DNA of 19,970 nt from Brachionus koreanus (GCA_016987375.1 PJRA01000325.1:1-19970), one strand, 5' to 3'. Shown: positions 8,248 to 18,852, counted from the stretch's first letter. Translations and numbers: made by a program. The notes: generated by a model not told the origin, from the sequence alone.

Positions 8248-10308
8248 TTAATGACCTTAAAAATGTTGTTTCCTAGGTTATTTCTTTCTTTTTTATTTTG
8301 ATGCTACATTTGTTAAAAAAATATCTTTTTAGAGAATATAAATTGATGTTTTAAAATAAAATTAACAAAATCATAGATTATTTAATTTGATTCAATTCAA
8401 TCACAAATATATTTTAATTCTAAAATAAAAATTAACTTAATAAATTATTTAAATTTTTTTTAGTTTATTTAAAATACAAACAAGATAATTTTATTTTAAT
8501 TTTATTGAACTTTGATTTTAAATTATAAAAGTGATTAAATTCAGATATTTCCAGCTGATAAAATATTTAAGGTCTTATTAAGCAATTTAATTAATAATTT
8601 ATTTAAATAAATTTTTTTCGAATTTTTTAGAGTTGATTTCTTCAAATTCAAGTTTTAAAAAAAATTATTTTACCTTCATGATATCTTAACTTTAATTAAT
8701 ATTCAAAACTTAGAATTTAATGAGCCTAAATACCTTTTTTAATTTGCTATAAATTTTAATTGAATTTTTTTAAAAACTCAAAAAAGAAACGCTTGTTACA
8801 GTTAATAAAATAATAACCAAAATAAGTTGTTTTTTTTTAATACTTATGCATTAATTTTTTATTTAAAATTAGTTTATTTTAATTTTTGGATTTTTCAATT
8901 TTTTTTAAAAATCTTAAGTCTTCTATTTGAACTTTAAATTTTATTTAAATCTGGAAAAAAGCTATCGTATGATTTAAGTTTAACAAATAAAATGAATTTC
9001 ATTAGTCAAAATAAACTCCAAAAAAATTTGTTTTATTTACTGCTTAGCAATTAAAGAAAATGACGTAATAAAAGATAAATCCTGGGAGTTTATAATTTAA
9101 ATTTTTTAACTGTCTCAAAAATAAATAAAACAAGTGAAAGCGGGGTGGAATTATAATTTTATTCTAAGAAAAATATTTTAACAGTATTTCTTATTTCATA
9201 ATTTATTAGCTTTTTATGAACTAAATTCACTTGTTTTAATGTTAGAATTTTTGGAAATAAATGAAACCAGCAAAATTAATATTAGCTATCTAACAGCTAT
9301 TTTTAAGGAATGTGCCTCATAGAAAGAATTATAAAATAGATCATTTAGCGATTTTTTCAATTATTTAGGTAAATTAATTTTATTCTAACGCGTTTTTCTA
9401 ATGCCATTTATTTTTATTTTAAATTGAAAAATTTTTTTTGTTAGAAAAATTTCAAAATAAATAAAATAGCTAATATTGTTTTGTTTATTATGGAATAGTT
9501 AAGAGAGTCAAAATTTTCTCTTTAACCAAGAATTTTAAGCAGTTAGGCTGATTTCAAAATATACAATGATTTTTATAAATCCAAAAAAATACAAGTCAAA
9601 CAAATAAGCCTAATTTTATCTATAAATTAGACTTCATTTTAAGTCATTTAGTTTTTAACGAGAAGCTTAGAGGTATGGCAATTTTTCTAACACTTGGTCT
9701 TATTTACCATTGTCATACTGCTTGGCAACAATGATGTCAATCAGCTTCCATAAAACTAAACATTAAACATTTAAATATACCTGAAATCTGTTAGAAAAAA
9801 TTCATTTTATTATTCAAAAAAAAAATTTAGATTGATTTACCAGAGTATTTTGACTAAGCTTTTCTTAACTATAATATCAGTTATATCAAGAAAATAAAAT
9901 TTTAAAAAGTGGTCCGACTTTATATTGTAAAAAAATGGTTCGACATAAACTCAAGATCGTTCGATTTTAAGAAATTTTTTTAAATTTAAACTAGAACTCA
10001 AATATCTTAGTGCTCCAAAATTTAAAATAAAGTACGATTTTGAAAAAATAATTCATAGTAATGGCTGGTTTCTTCCGCACTTTAAAGACTAAATAATGGC
10101 ATTTTTTCTCAAAAAAAAAATATTTCTCATTTTTCACAAATTTGCATTTGTCTAGACTTGCACGGAGTACTCGTTTGTTAAAACCTAAATCTTTCATAAA
10201 TATTGCAATATTTCTAAATTATGAAATTTGAGTAACTCAATTTAGGGTTCTTTTAGTAATAAATTTTAGCTTTTTAGAAAGAGTTCCATCAGCATCATCA
10301 TCCCGGAG
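8248..10308. other. 2 kb AT-rich spacer between OGG1 and HMGCR
   Basis: The two genes diverge from this region, so it should hold both promoters, but no specific element can be pointed to. The minus-strand frame at 9991-10197 resembles no family I can name. TGGTCCGAC (9910-9918) and TGGTTCGAC (9935-9943) are near-repeats. AAATATTGCAATATTT at 10198-10213 is a perfect 16-bp palindrome. Confidence 0.4.
10265..10277 (+). promoter_or_regulatory. acceptor-like site 5' of HMGCR
   Basis: TTTAGCTTTTTAG ends 31 nt before the HMGCR ATG at 10309 and resembles the splice acceptors inside the gene. It may be a spliced-leader acceptor or the end of a 5' UTR intron. An in-frame stop at 10267-10269 limits how far the coding frame could extend upstream. 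Confidence 0.4.
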
Positions 10309-13300
10309 ATGGAAAGCCAAAAAATTCTTAGTGACGTGTTCAAATTGTTCAGCGGAGCTAGTGTATACAATCCGTTCGAGGTTATTATAATTATGATATC
10401 GATATGCATCAGCTTATCAATTTTGTCGAATACAACCAATGTAACAAAACCGGATAACGAGCTGCCAAAGATTCCCGCCATTGATCATAGCTCAAACTTC
10501 TCATTTTTAATGCTATTAAGATGTATTGCTTTCATTTGTGTCCTCTTTCAGCTGAAAAAACTTCACAAAATTCATTCAAAATTTAACTTCTGTAATTTTA
10601 AAATAATTAAAAATATATTTTTTAAAGTAATTTTCTTTGCTCATAGTCTTTTCCATTATGGTCACTCTTGTTGCCAGTATTATTTTAAACAACGCATTGC
10701 TTAGTTGGTTTAAATTCGAAATATCCAATTCTTTTATCCTTTTTGTGTAAATCGAAGTAAAAAATTATTAAAATTTTAGAATTAATTCTTTATCTAAAGA
10801 GACATTGTTATTTATACATTACTGTTGATTGATGTAAAAAAGTGTAATTTGATATTTAATAGTGCATTCGAGATCAAAAATTTGAAAGAAGCAAAAAAAT
10901 CAGTAGTCCAAAATTTGGCATCATGTGCATCAAGCTCAAGTTTAGACACATTTTGTATGATCCTATTGATTGCATTGGGAAATTTAAGCGAATCGAAAGA
11001 GATTAAAAATTTTTCAATATTTGGTTGCTTGTTGCTGGCCTCAAACTTTTTGATATCATTAACCATATTTCCGGCTCTACTCTCTCTCATTCTTCAAGTA
11101 AGTTTAATTTTATTCTTCTCTTATAGGAAAAAATTAAATCAGTTTAAAGTAAAATACTCATAAGCTTTTTATTTAAAAAAATATTTTATATGATTTTTTT
11201 AAAAAATAAAAATTGACAGGCAAAATTGAAAGGAAACCTTAAATCTTATCGTGATTAAAAATCGAATTGCTATCTTATCAGTCTTTTGTTTTTTGAGTCA
11301 AAATTTGATAAAATTAAACGTAATACAAGAAAGCTTCATAAAATAACTAAATCAGGTTATTAATAAGTAGACTATTAAAAAATATTAAATTCCAAAGAGA
11401 AAATAAAGTGTTTTAAATTAGCTATTTTATCAATATTTTTGTTGTTTTCTATTAAATAGTCTTAAAAGATGAGTTTAGCTTTTATAAAAATAAAAAATAA
11501 TAAAAAATAACCTAAAAATTTTATCTAATGTCAATAAAAAATATCTTTAAATGAAAAAAATAAATTGTCTGATTGAAAATTATTCTATTTAACTTAAACC
11601 ATTTAGATTTAATTTTCAATTGATTCAAATTAGCCTGTAAAAGTTAAAATATTAAATTTCAAATATTTTGTTCTAAAATTTTTAGTTTAAATCAACCAAC
11701 GAAAGTAAAAATTATGACAAATTAGAAAAATCAAAATCCGAAATTCAATTAGCTAGCAATGCGACACCTTTAACAGCTTTGAATTCACTGAAGAATCCAG
11801 TTTTAGTCTATGTTAAGCTTTTGATGACTCTATTTTTAACTGGCGTTCATTTAAAGTTAAAGTTTTTTAATGACAAAGAATTCCAGACATCAAGTAAAAA
11901 AATTAAGACTTAAAAATAAATTCAATTAAACAATGGCTATTTCTAGATCATTCGAATAGTACCAGTGATAAACAAGAACAAAATGAACTATATGTCGATT
12001 CAAAAGATAAATTATTGCTTTACACCGAATCTTGTTTACTCATTTCACTAATAATATATATATTTTCGACCAAATTTATAAAAAGAAATGAAGAGAAAGA
12101 TTCACAGTGTCAAACAATGGTGAATCAAAGGAGCGTTAGTTGTCAAACCGAGCAAGCAAATACTGAAAGCGAAATAACTGCCGAGACAAAACAAAATATA
12201 TTTTGTAGCACTGAAGAGTGTCTTAAATACATGAAAGAAAATCCAAAAAGGCTATTGGAAGATTTCAGTCAAGAGCAAATTGTTGACTTGGTTCTTAAAA
12301 AACACATTCCCATCTATAAACTAGAGAGCTATTTTAAAAATGCAGAACGTGCTGTGTGCATACGCAGAAAAGTTATTGAGGCCAAAATGAACCAAGAATA
12401 CACATTTAAGAGCTTACCATACGAAAGATATGATTATTCAAAAATAATTGGCTCTTGTTGTGAAAATGTGGTTGGATACGTTCCAGTTCCGTTGGGGATA
12501 GCCGGTCCTCTTTTAATCGATGGCAAATGCTATCAAATTCCGATGGCTACTACTGAGGGGACTTTGGTGGCTAGCACAAACCGAGGCTGTACTGCTCTTT
12601 CGTCATCCCAGGGAGTTTTTACTAGAGTTCTTTCTGATGGAATGACTCGAGCTCCTTTAGTTGAATTCCCAAGTGCAATGAGGGCAGCTGACGCAAAAGA
12701 GTGGCTTGAAAATCTGGATAATTTTTCTTCTATCAAAAATGCGTTTGATTCGACCAGCCGATTTGCTAAGCTTGAATCGTGCAAATGCTGTATAGTCGGA
12801 AAATATTTATACATTAGATTTAAATCAACAACAGGTGATGCAATGGGTATGAATATGCTTAGTAAAGGTTCAGAAAAAGCCCTGCTTGAATTGCAAAAGC
12901 ATTTTCCGGATGCAAGTGTAAAAAGTGTAAGTGGAAATTATTGCACTGATAAAAAATCTTCGGCCATAAACTGGATTGAAGGTAGAGGAAAATCCGTTGT
13001 GTGTGAAGCAATTTTGAAAGGTGATGTTGTCAAATCGGTATTAAAAACAAGTGTTAAAGAATTAGTTGATTTAAATTTGACGAAAAATTTGGTAGGCTCG
13101 GCAATGGCCGGAAGTATAGGTGGTTTTAACGCTCACGCTGCAAATATAGTAACAGCAGTTTTTATTGCATGTGGACAGGATCCGGCTCAGGTTGTTGAAA
13201 GTAGCAATTGTCTGACGTGGATGGAATGTGTAAATTCAGACGATTTATACATATCATGTACAATGCCTTCCATTGAAGTTGGAACTGTGGGAGGAGGAAC

Positions 13301-13541
13301 AATCCTTGACGCTCAGTCATCATGTCTCAAATTGCTTGGTGTTCATGGTGCAAACGAGAATGCCGGACAAAATGCTTCCAATCTGGCCAGAATTGTGGCA
13401 TCAGCAGTTATGGCTGGTGAATTATCGTTAATGTCCGCTTTGGCCAGTGGTCATTTAGTCAATAGTCATATGAAATACAATAGATCGACTATTAATTTGG
13501 TTAGCCAAGCGTTTTCTACAAAAATTAACAATCATCTTTAA
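10309..13541 (+). CDS. HMGCR: HMG-CoA reductase, five exons
   Basis: I join 10309..10591, 10647..10746, 10800..11097, 11686..11893 and 11947..13541 into 827 aa (human 888). Introns are 55, 53, 588 and 53 nt with GT...AG ends, and all phases agree. The enzyme reduces HMG-CoA to mevalonate with NADPH in the ER membrane. Eight hydrophobic segments fit the family: about 24-40, 65-81, 95-112, 119-139, 178-190, 199-226 (perhaps two) and 266-283, then 326-340. The catalytic domain carries [18 protein letters not shown]500 in [11 protein letters not shown] at 594-600, D631-K632-K633 in the DKK motif, D708 in GQD, GTVGGGT at 742-748 and H804 in NSHM. S810 aligns with the AMPK-regulated serine of the human enzyme. 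The Insig-binding YIYF of vertebrates is CVLF here (77-80). Poly(A) signal AATAAA at 13619. Splice sites of exons 1-4 are my reconstruction. Confidence 0.93.
11098..11685 (+). other. HMGCR intron 3, 588 nt
   Basis: This intron starts GTAAGT and ends ATTTTTAG and is ten times longer than the other introns of the gene. The protein alignment is continuous across it, so no exon is missing. Its interior is AT-rich with no recognised element. Confidence 0.7.
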
Positions 13542-13618
13542 TCTATCCATTATTTTATTAAGTTTTTGTATTTTAAATTTTTTTTTTGAAATTTGTTTGA
13601 ATTTTAAATTGAAATTAT

Positions 13619-13624
13619 AATAAA
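13619..13624 (+). terminator. HMGCR poly(A) signal
   Basis: AATAAA lies 77 nt after the stop codon in a T-rich 3' UTR. It is the first canonical hexamer downstream. Confidence 0.5.
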
Positions 13625-13854
13625 ATCTAAAGAAAATTATTTCATTTAAAAGCTACTGTTTTTCTATGACCTTTTTTATTTAGTCTCTATATTTAGGAAT
13701 GTGAATAAATTTTTAAATTGAAAAATTATTTTTACTGTCTTATCATTCTAATTCTTTTAAAATTTTATTTTTATCTTAAAATCCTAGATTAAAATTATGA
13801 AAGATATTATTCGTAAAATCAAGAGTAATTGAATAAAATCATAAATCTATTTTG

Positions 13855-14150
13855 CTATTGCTTTTCTAGTCTTATGCTGTCTAACATAATATTGAAGACG
13901 AATATTTTTCTCAAAGTGAAGCATACATTCGTTCTAATTGTTCAAAATAAAGCTCTGTATTTATATCACTACCTTCTGGACTGAAACCACCTACCTCTTG
14001 AAAATTCCACCAAACACATAACTTCATTTTTTTTAATCAAAGCGTCGTATTCTCACGTCTAACTGAGCTGGTTTAGACGAGTCTAAACACTGATTTCTGT
14101 TATCATAATTTCGAAAATAGAACTACTTATAATCACAGATGATCCGTCTG
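13855..14150 (-). pseudogene. mariner transposase relic B
   Basis: Minus-strand frames, broken by stops and a frameshift, spell the middle of a mariner transposase: RIICDYK then stop then FYFRNYDNRNQCLDSSKPAQ (about 14146-14065), KLCVWWNFQEVGGFSPEGSD (about 14026-13967), LYFEQLERMYASL, and, after a frame change, VRQHKTRKA, which corresponds to the family HDNARPH segment. The first catalytic aspartate is present, but the DN motif has decayed. The same residues (YD-RNQ-L---P) occur in relic A on the opposite strand, so both derive from one family. A perfect hairpin, GTTTAGAC-GA-GTCTAAAC, lies at 14071-14088 within it. Confidence 0.78.
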
Positions 14151-14407
14151 AATTAGACATATCATTTTAAGTTTATTCTGTTTATCTAAATGTATAATAT
14201 GACTTAAAATTTAGAATTACAAAAAGGCTTATATTTTTTTGTAGTAAGAAAAATGAATTTATTAAAGATATTTTTTTTCTTTATTTTATAATTATCTGAG
14301 GTTTTGTGAAATTTAGTACAATAGAACAGAAAAAAATGTTAAAAATTCTTACTACTTTTCTTTTATAAGTCAAAAGCAAGTTCTGTAAATGCAACATGGT
14401 GCAGCAT

Positions 14408-15915
14408 TCAAAGTTGCACTAATATGAAAAATCTGAGAAAACTCTGCAGACTTAGCATAATTAAAATTTGGACAAATCTGGCTATAGTGCATTTTGCAGA
14501 GTACTGTGATGGTTTTAACTTAATCAATTTATTAATCAGATCTTCATGCCAAACCCTATCGAAAGCTTTAGAAATGTCAAAGAAAAGGGAACAAACTATT
14601 TTCTTTTTATTAAATAACTCTACAATTATCTGAATCAAAAAATAAAGATTATAGGAGGTTCGCCGGTGTTTCCTAAAACCAGATTGCTCTTGGAAAATTA
14701 ATGAATTTAGAAAATTGATTAGTCTTGAGTATACTGAACGCTCTAGTAATTTTCCTAGACAACTCGTAATACTGATTGGTCTATAGTTAAAAGGATCTTG
14801 TGAAATAATTGCTTTTTTTTAATCATAGTAATGTTTGCAGTTTTCCATGATTTGGAAACTATACCTAGACGAAAAAAACGATTATAAAATTCTAAGATCT
14901 CTTTTAATGAATTTATGGGTAAATTTTTTAGAATCAGGTTATGTATCTGGTAAGCACCTGAAGCTGCTTCACTTTTTAGTCTTTTTAATGCGAGAGTTAG
15001 TTCATTTGGGAAAATAGGATCATTGAAATTAAGTTTATTGTAATTCTTGAAAAATTAAGAATCAAAATTAGAGATGTCATTGTCCTTATCACTATCTATT
15101 AGATCAGAGTTTGGACTAAATGTTGAAGAAAGTATCTCTCCGAAACATTTCCCTTTTTCTCTATCCGTTTTTAATCACAGTTGGAATTAATTTTTTATCC
15201 TTTCTGTGACCTAAATTTATTAATTTATTTTCCTAAAAGGCCTGCTTGACAGTGGATTTTTCGGCATTTTTTTAACACTAGAAGCACCAAGCGAGTCAAT
15301 ATGACTACTGAAAAATTTTTAAATCCTCATATCTTTTGAATGGATTTTTCAAATAAATATATCTTTTTTTTAATTATGTAGATTTTAAAATTTTCTTTAA
15401 AAAATGATATTATTTTACAAAATTATTTTAGTTTTTTAATAAAATATTTATGAATCAAACCTAAAAAAATGCTTGGTGCTTCTATTGTTAATGAAATCGA
15501 ACCAATTTTGGTTCCAAAATTTTTTTTAAAGTTTTTTTACCCAACTATATCTGGTGGTAGACTGGTTTTGTAAATTTTTTCTGATTGATTAGGTATGCTT
15601 TTTTGTGAAGCATGAATGATTTTTTTTGTAATTTTATCATCCAGCTAATCATTTGAAATTTGAAAGTGGGTTTCCAGCAAAGTAATCTCTATCTACATTT
15701 AGAATATTCTTAAAAAGTTGTCAGTTAGCTTTCTTATAGTTAGATCTTCTAGTTGTAGATTTGCTTTTTATGAAATAGTCGGTAGAAATAGATGCTTCAA
15801 TTGGAAAATGGTCACTTATCATATCATGGTTATTAAGAACACAAAAATCATTAACCTTGTCTATTAATGAGAAAGGAACTAAAAATATTATAAGAAGGAT
15901 ACTTGTCATTAATTA
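14408..15915 (-). pseudogene. non-LTR retrotransposon relic (endonuclease end to reverse transcriptase)
   Basis: Reading the minus strand from 15915 down gives, in order: the end of an AP-type endonuclease (SLIDKVNDFCVLNN, then ISDHFPIEASI with the family SDH motif); the linker NYKKAN-stop-QLFKN with a tryptophan codon lost to TGA; KSIPNQSEKIYKTSLPPDIV; GHRKDKKLIPTVIKNG; SEAASGAYQIHNLILKN; and reverse transcriptase blocks NYRPISITSCLGKLLE, FQEQSGFRK and CSLFFDISKAFDRVWH. Stops and at least two frameshifts make it dead. Similarity fades near 14500, before the FADD catalytic motif, so the 3' part is missing. The CR1/Jockey-like group fits best. The element is interrupted at 15272-15491 by a MITE. 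Confidence 0.88.
15272..15491. mobile_element. TTAA-flanked MITE, copy 2, nested in retrotransposon
   Basis: This copy has TTAA at 15272-15275 and 15488-15491, a left end identical to copy 1 over CACTAGAAGCACCAA, and an inverted right end with two mismatches from a perfect repeat. The interior is aligned throughout with copy 1, with small differences near the left end. It splits the linker of the retrotransposon relic: retrotransposon coding similarity resumes on both sides. Confidence 0.85.
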
Positions 15916-16703
15916 CTAGAAAATTCAATCATTTATTTGAAAAAATAACTAATTTAATTTAAATTAAGTTGTATCTGTTAAAAAAATAGTAATATTAATT
16001 TCGAAAGAAAAAACAACAAATTTGCTCAGTTCATTGGGTTTTAAATCAAAGTGAAGATTTTGAGCTTACCAATTTAAAATCCAAATGTGACACTTTAGAT
16101 TAGATCAATTGTGATATAGATTGTCTAATTAAGTTAGTAAATTTTTTGGTTAAGACTTAAAACTGAATCATTGAATTTTGAAAAAATGAACATGTTAATG
16201 AGAATATTCTTTTTCAACTTAAAAAATTTCTTAATTTTTTAAATTAATTTTACTTTTATTTGTTTAAATGTTTAAATTTGATATTTTTATAAGAAATCAT
16301 CGACAAGTACTAGCTAGTCGACCTTAATCTATAATCCTTTAATAGTTCTAACCCTCTTGAATAAATTTTTGGTCAATGAGATATCACATTAGAATGAAAG
16401 ATGAAGGTCAAAAGTATAATGTAAAAGTATTGGAAGGATGAAAGATTCCATTTTTAAAAAGTTTATGATGAAAGATTTATGATTCAACGAATTCTAAAAG
16501 TTAATGATTTTAATGAAATTAAGTAATTTAACAAATATTTTTTAGATAAAAAATATAAAATAATGTATAAAATTTAACTTGGAATAGCAAAAAAAGCTAC
16601 TTTGAATCTAATAAATTATCCATGGCAACCAAAATTTAATTGTAGCTAAGTTAAATCGAATATAATTTCATTTTATTAATTTATTACTTATAAGTCCGCG
16701 AAA
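15916..16703. other. AT-rich spacer upstream of the DPY30 gene
   Basis: No gene is seen. The word ATGAAAGAT recurs three times between 16394 and 16475, and AGTACTAGCTAG occurs at 16306-16317. The 5' part of the retrotransposon endonuclease is not recognisable here. An acceptor-like ACTTATAAG ends 9 nt before the ATG at 16704. Confidence 0.4.
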
Positions 16704-17830
16704 ATGCCAAAATTTCAGCAGATTCCAACAACAATCGAAGCCCAATATGTAGCTCGAACTGTCGGACCAGCACTAAGCAAAGGCCTGGCTGAAATAGTTG
16801 AAAAACGTCCAGTTGATCCAGTTGAGTATTTGGCACAATTTTTGCATAAATTTGTCGAAAATCGACGTGAGGCCGAGAAGGAGAAAGAAAACAACGTTTT
16901 AGTAGAAAAGCTCAGAGTTGAAAAAGAAGAAGAAGAGCGACGCCAAGAAGAAATGAAAAAAGAAGCAGAAGAACTTCGAGAAAAAGAAGAAGAATTGCGT
17001 CGTGAAAAAGAGGCTGAAGAAAAACGAAAAAAAGATTTAGAAGAACTCGCAAAGCGCAAAGAAGAGGTTGCAAATACTGCACCTGCTCTACCTTCTCTCG
17101 CTGAAGAAGAGGACCAATTGGTAGAATTTGGTGAAACAAAGCTTCATCAGCAAGCAGCAGTGGCAGGCTCTAATCTTAGCGTTTTGCTTAAAGAAAATTA
17201 TAGTCCTGCAGCTAGAAACCAAAAATTTAAAACTGCCAGAGAAGTTGCCAACGAACTTGGTTTAGCTGAAAACGTTCAACAAATTGATGAGTATATTTGG
17301 GATTTGGTAGCACAAGAAAAATATAAGCAGCTAAATGATCTTGTCTTGCTTGGGTTTAATGAGCTTTTTTCAATAATTGAAGCAAAATATGGAAATGCTG
17401 ATCAAATGAAACAAAACGGTATGGAAAAACAAGCTGAACAAATTTTTACAAATTTACCTGCTCTCCAGCAAAAGATCAAAGAAATTAAGACGCATGTAGA
17501 ATCGAATAATTTGGAATCATTAGAAAAAGAAGTCGATAAAAAATGGTATTTATATTATAGAGATGAACAGGGTAAATCACCTCTACATAAAGCTATTGAA
17601 AGTAAATATTTCAACATTGCAATATATTTGCTAGAAAAGAGTCCTCTTTTATCTAAACTTAACGATTGTGTAAGTTTTTGTTATTTTTAAATTAAATTTA
17701 AATACTAAATATTTTTATTTTTACACAGAATGAAAAATATCCTATTGATTATCTGAAGCAAATTGATGTAGCCAGTCTTAACGAGAATGAGAATCAATTT
17801 TTTCAGACTTTATCCCAAAAATTGGTTTAA
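16704..17830 (+). CDS. DPY30-domain, coiled-coil, ankyrin protein
   Basis: Exons 16704..17669 and 17729..17830 join in phase 0 across a 59-nt intron (GTAAGT...ACACAG), giving 355 aa. Residues about 12-54 form a Dpy-30 motif (VGPALSKGLAEIVEKRPVDP, then EYLAQFLHKF), the dimerising helix pair also found in PKA regulatory subunits, the DPY30 protein and several ciliary proteins. Residues about 54-125 are a highly charged E/K/R coiled coil. About 180-280 is helical and unassigned. About 287-335 contains an ankyrin-like helix pair (GKSPLHKAIESKYFNIAIYL, ending NEKYPIDYL after the splice). I do not know a named ortholog. Dpy-30 motifs joined to other modules are common in axonemal proteins such as radial-spoke and adenylate-kinase families, so a ciliary scaffold is a reasonable inference. 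Poly(A) signal AATAAA at 17872. Without the splice, the last 33 residues would be lost. Confidence 0.85.
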
Positions 17831-17940
17831 ATTTTTTTATTTTAATCTATATCTAACTTGATTTTTTTTTAAATAAATAAGTATATATTTTAGTTTTATT
17901 TATATTTGTTGAAAAAAATAAAAATAAATCTAATAAAAAT

Positions 17941-17971
17941 AGATATATTTATTTGAAAAATCCATTCAAAA
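17941..17971 (-). repeat. 31-nt core of the TTAA MITE, inverted
   Basis: These 31 bases are the exact reverse complement of 420-450 in MITE copy 1, and the same core is in copy 2. No MITE ends flank it, so it is a truncated or related element. Confidence 0.6.
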
Positions 17972-17974
17972 AAT

Positions 17975-17998
17975 AAGGTTCATTTTAAAATGGACCTT
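17975..17998. other. 24-bp near-perfect palindrome
   Basis: AAGGTTCATTTT is followed directly by AAAATGGACCTT; the arms pair with one mismatch. It lies 145 nt past the stop of the DPY30-domain gene and could be a transcript-end hairpin or part of a transposable element. Confidence 0.5.
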
Positions 17999-18043
17999 TT
18001 TTCGAAAAAATGTTTTTTCTATATTTTTTCTAAACTATTGTAA

Positions 18044-18727
18044 TTTTGTATGAGGTTTACATTTTTATCAAAATAAACTCTTTATCTCATTGCATTTCAT
18101 AGTTAAACCGTTTTTGATATTTTTGACTAAGAATTGAATCTTATAAAAAAATGCAAAATCATAACTATTCATAACGAAGACATTTAGAAATTCATTAAAT
18201 TCATTATTAAAAAATTAACCCCACATGTATCGCCACATGTATCCTTATATATAATCTGAGATACATATATGTAAGCCGAGATACATATATGTATCCGAGA
18301 TGTAATTTTTACATTAGTACCCTTGGGCCGGTCTATCCGATCTTTTCGTTAGACGTTTTGGAGCAACTATTTATGCTCCATTCTAACTTAAACGCCCATG
18401 GTTAAGTTAGTTAACTAATCCAGTGATATCGACAGAGATGTCGCTATATCACACGAGAATACATAAATGTATTTTTCTACAAAATATTTTTGTAAGAATA
18501 CATAAAATATGTATTCTCGGATACAAAAAAAAAATTGTATTTTTTTGATTCATAAAATACATATTTTGTATCCCGAGATAAATTATGTATCCGAGGATAC
18601 ATGCCAAAAATGAGGTTAATGGGACTCATCTATACCAAAAATTCTAGTCAAAAATATCAAAAACGGTATAATTATGAAAAGGAATAAGATAAAAAGTTCA
18701 TTATAAAAATGTAAACCTCATACAAAA
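18044..18727. mobile_element. foldback element with ~90-bp inverted ends
   Basis: The left arm (18044-18135) and right arm (18641-18727) are long, imperfect inverted copies: TTTTGTATGAGGTTTAC and CCGTTTTTGATATTTTTGAC in the left arm recur complemented in the right. Symmetry continues inward, with ATTAACC...CATGTATC on both sides. The interior repeats GATACATATATGTA-type palindromes, including a 20-nt unit twice in tandem (18258-18296). The less AT-rich centre holds perfect hairpins: TGGAGCA/TGCTCCA (18359-18380), CTAACTTAA/TTAAGTTAG (18383-18410), the palindrome TTAGTTAACTAA (18407-18418), and GTGATATCGACA/TGTCGCTATATCAC (18423-18452). No ORF. Target duplications are not clear; weak arm similarity may reach 18036 and 18739. 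Confidence 0.8.
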
Positions 18728-18852
18728 GTACATAACAATGTGTTATTTTTTAACAAATTTCAAAAAGGTTACAAATTATTTTATAAAGTAGCAGTTTCAA
18801 AAAATTTATATTTTTTTTCTGCTTTTTGAACAATTCCTAAAAAAAACAAACT

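Noticed and set aside
9991..10197. 68-codon minus-strand frame
   Set aside because: Its N-terminal part looks protein-like (MKDLGFNKRVLRASLDKC), but I could match no family, it has a long phenylalanine run, and it ends in AT-rich sequence.
10266..10481. Minus-strand frame opposite HMGCR exon 1
   Set aside because: Antisense shadow of a hydrophobic coding exon.
10825..11163. Independent small membrane protein
   Set aside because: It lacks a real ATG and aligns with the sterol-sensing region of HMG-CoA reductase; it is exon 3 running into intron 3.
12533..12814. Minus-strand frame opposite the HMGCR catalytic domain
   Set aside because: Antisense shadow of strongly conserved coding sequence.
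14424..14633. 69-codon plus-strand frame
   Set aside because: Antisense shadow of the reverse transcriptase relic.
16715..17139. Serine/phenylalanine- and leucine-rich minus-strand frames
   Set aside because: Antisense of the E/K/R coiled coil in the DPY30-domain gene.
18240..18610. CRISPR-like array from repeated GATACAT units
   Set aside because: Units are palindromic, irregularly spaced and lie within a symmetric foldback element in a eukaryotic context; there are no spacers of constant length.
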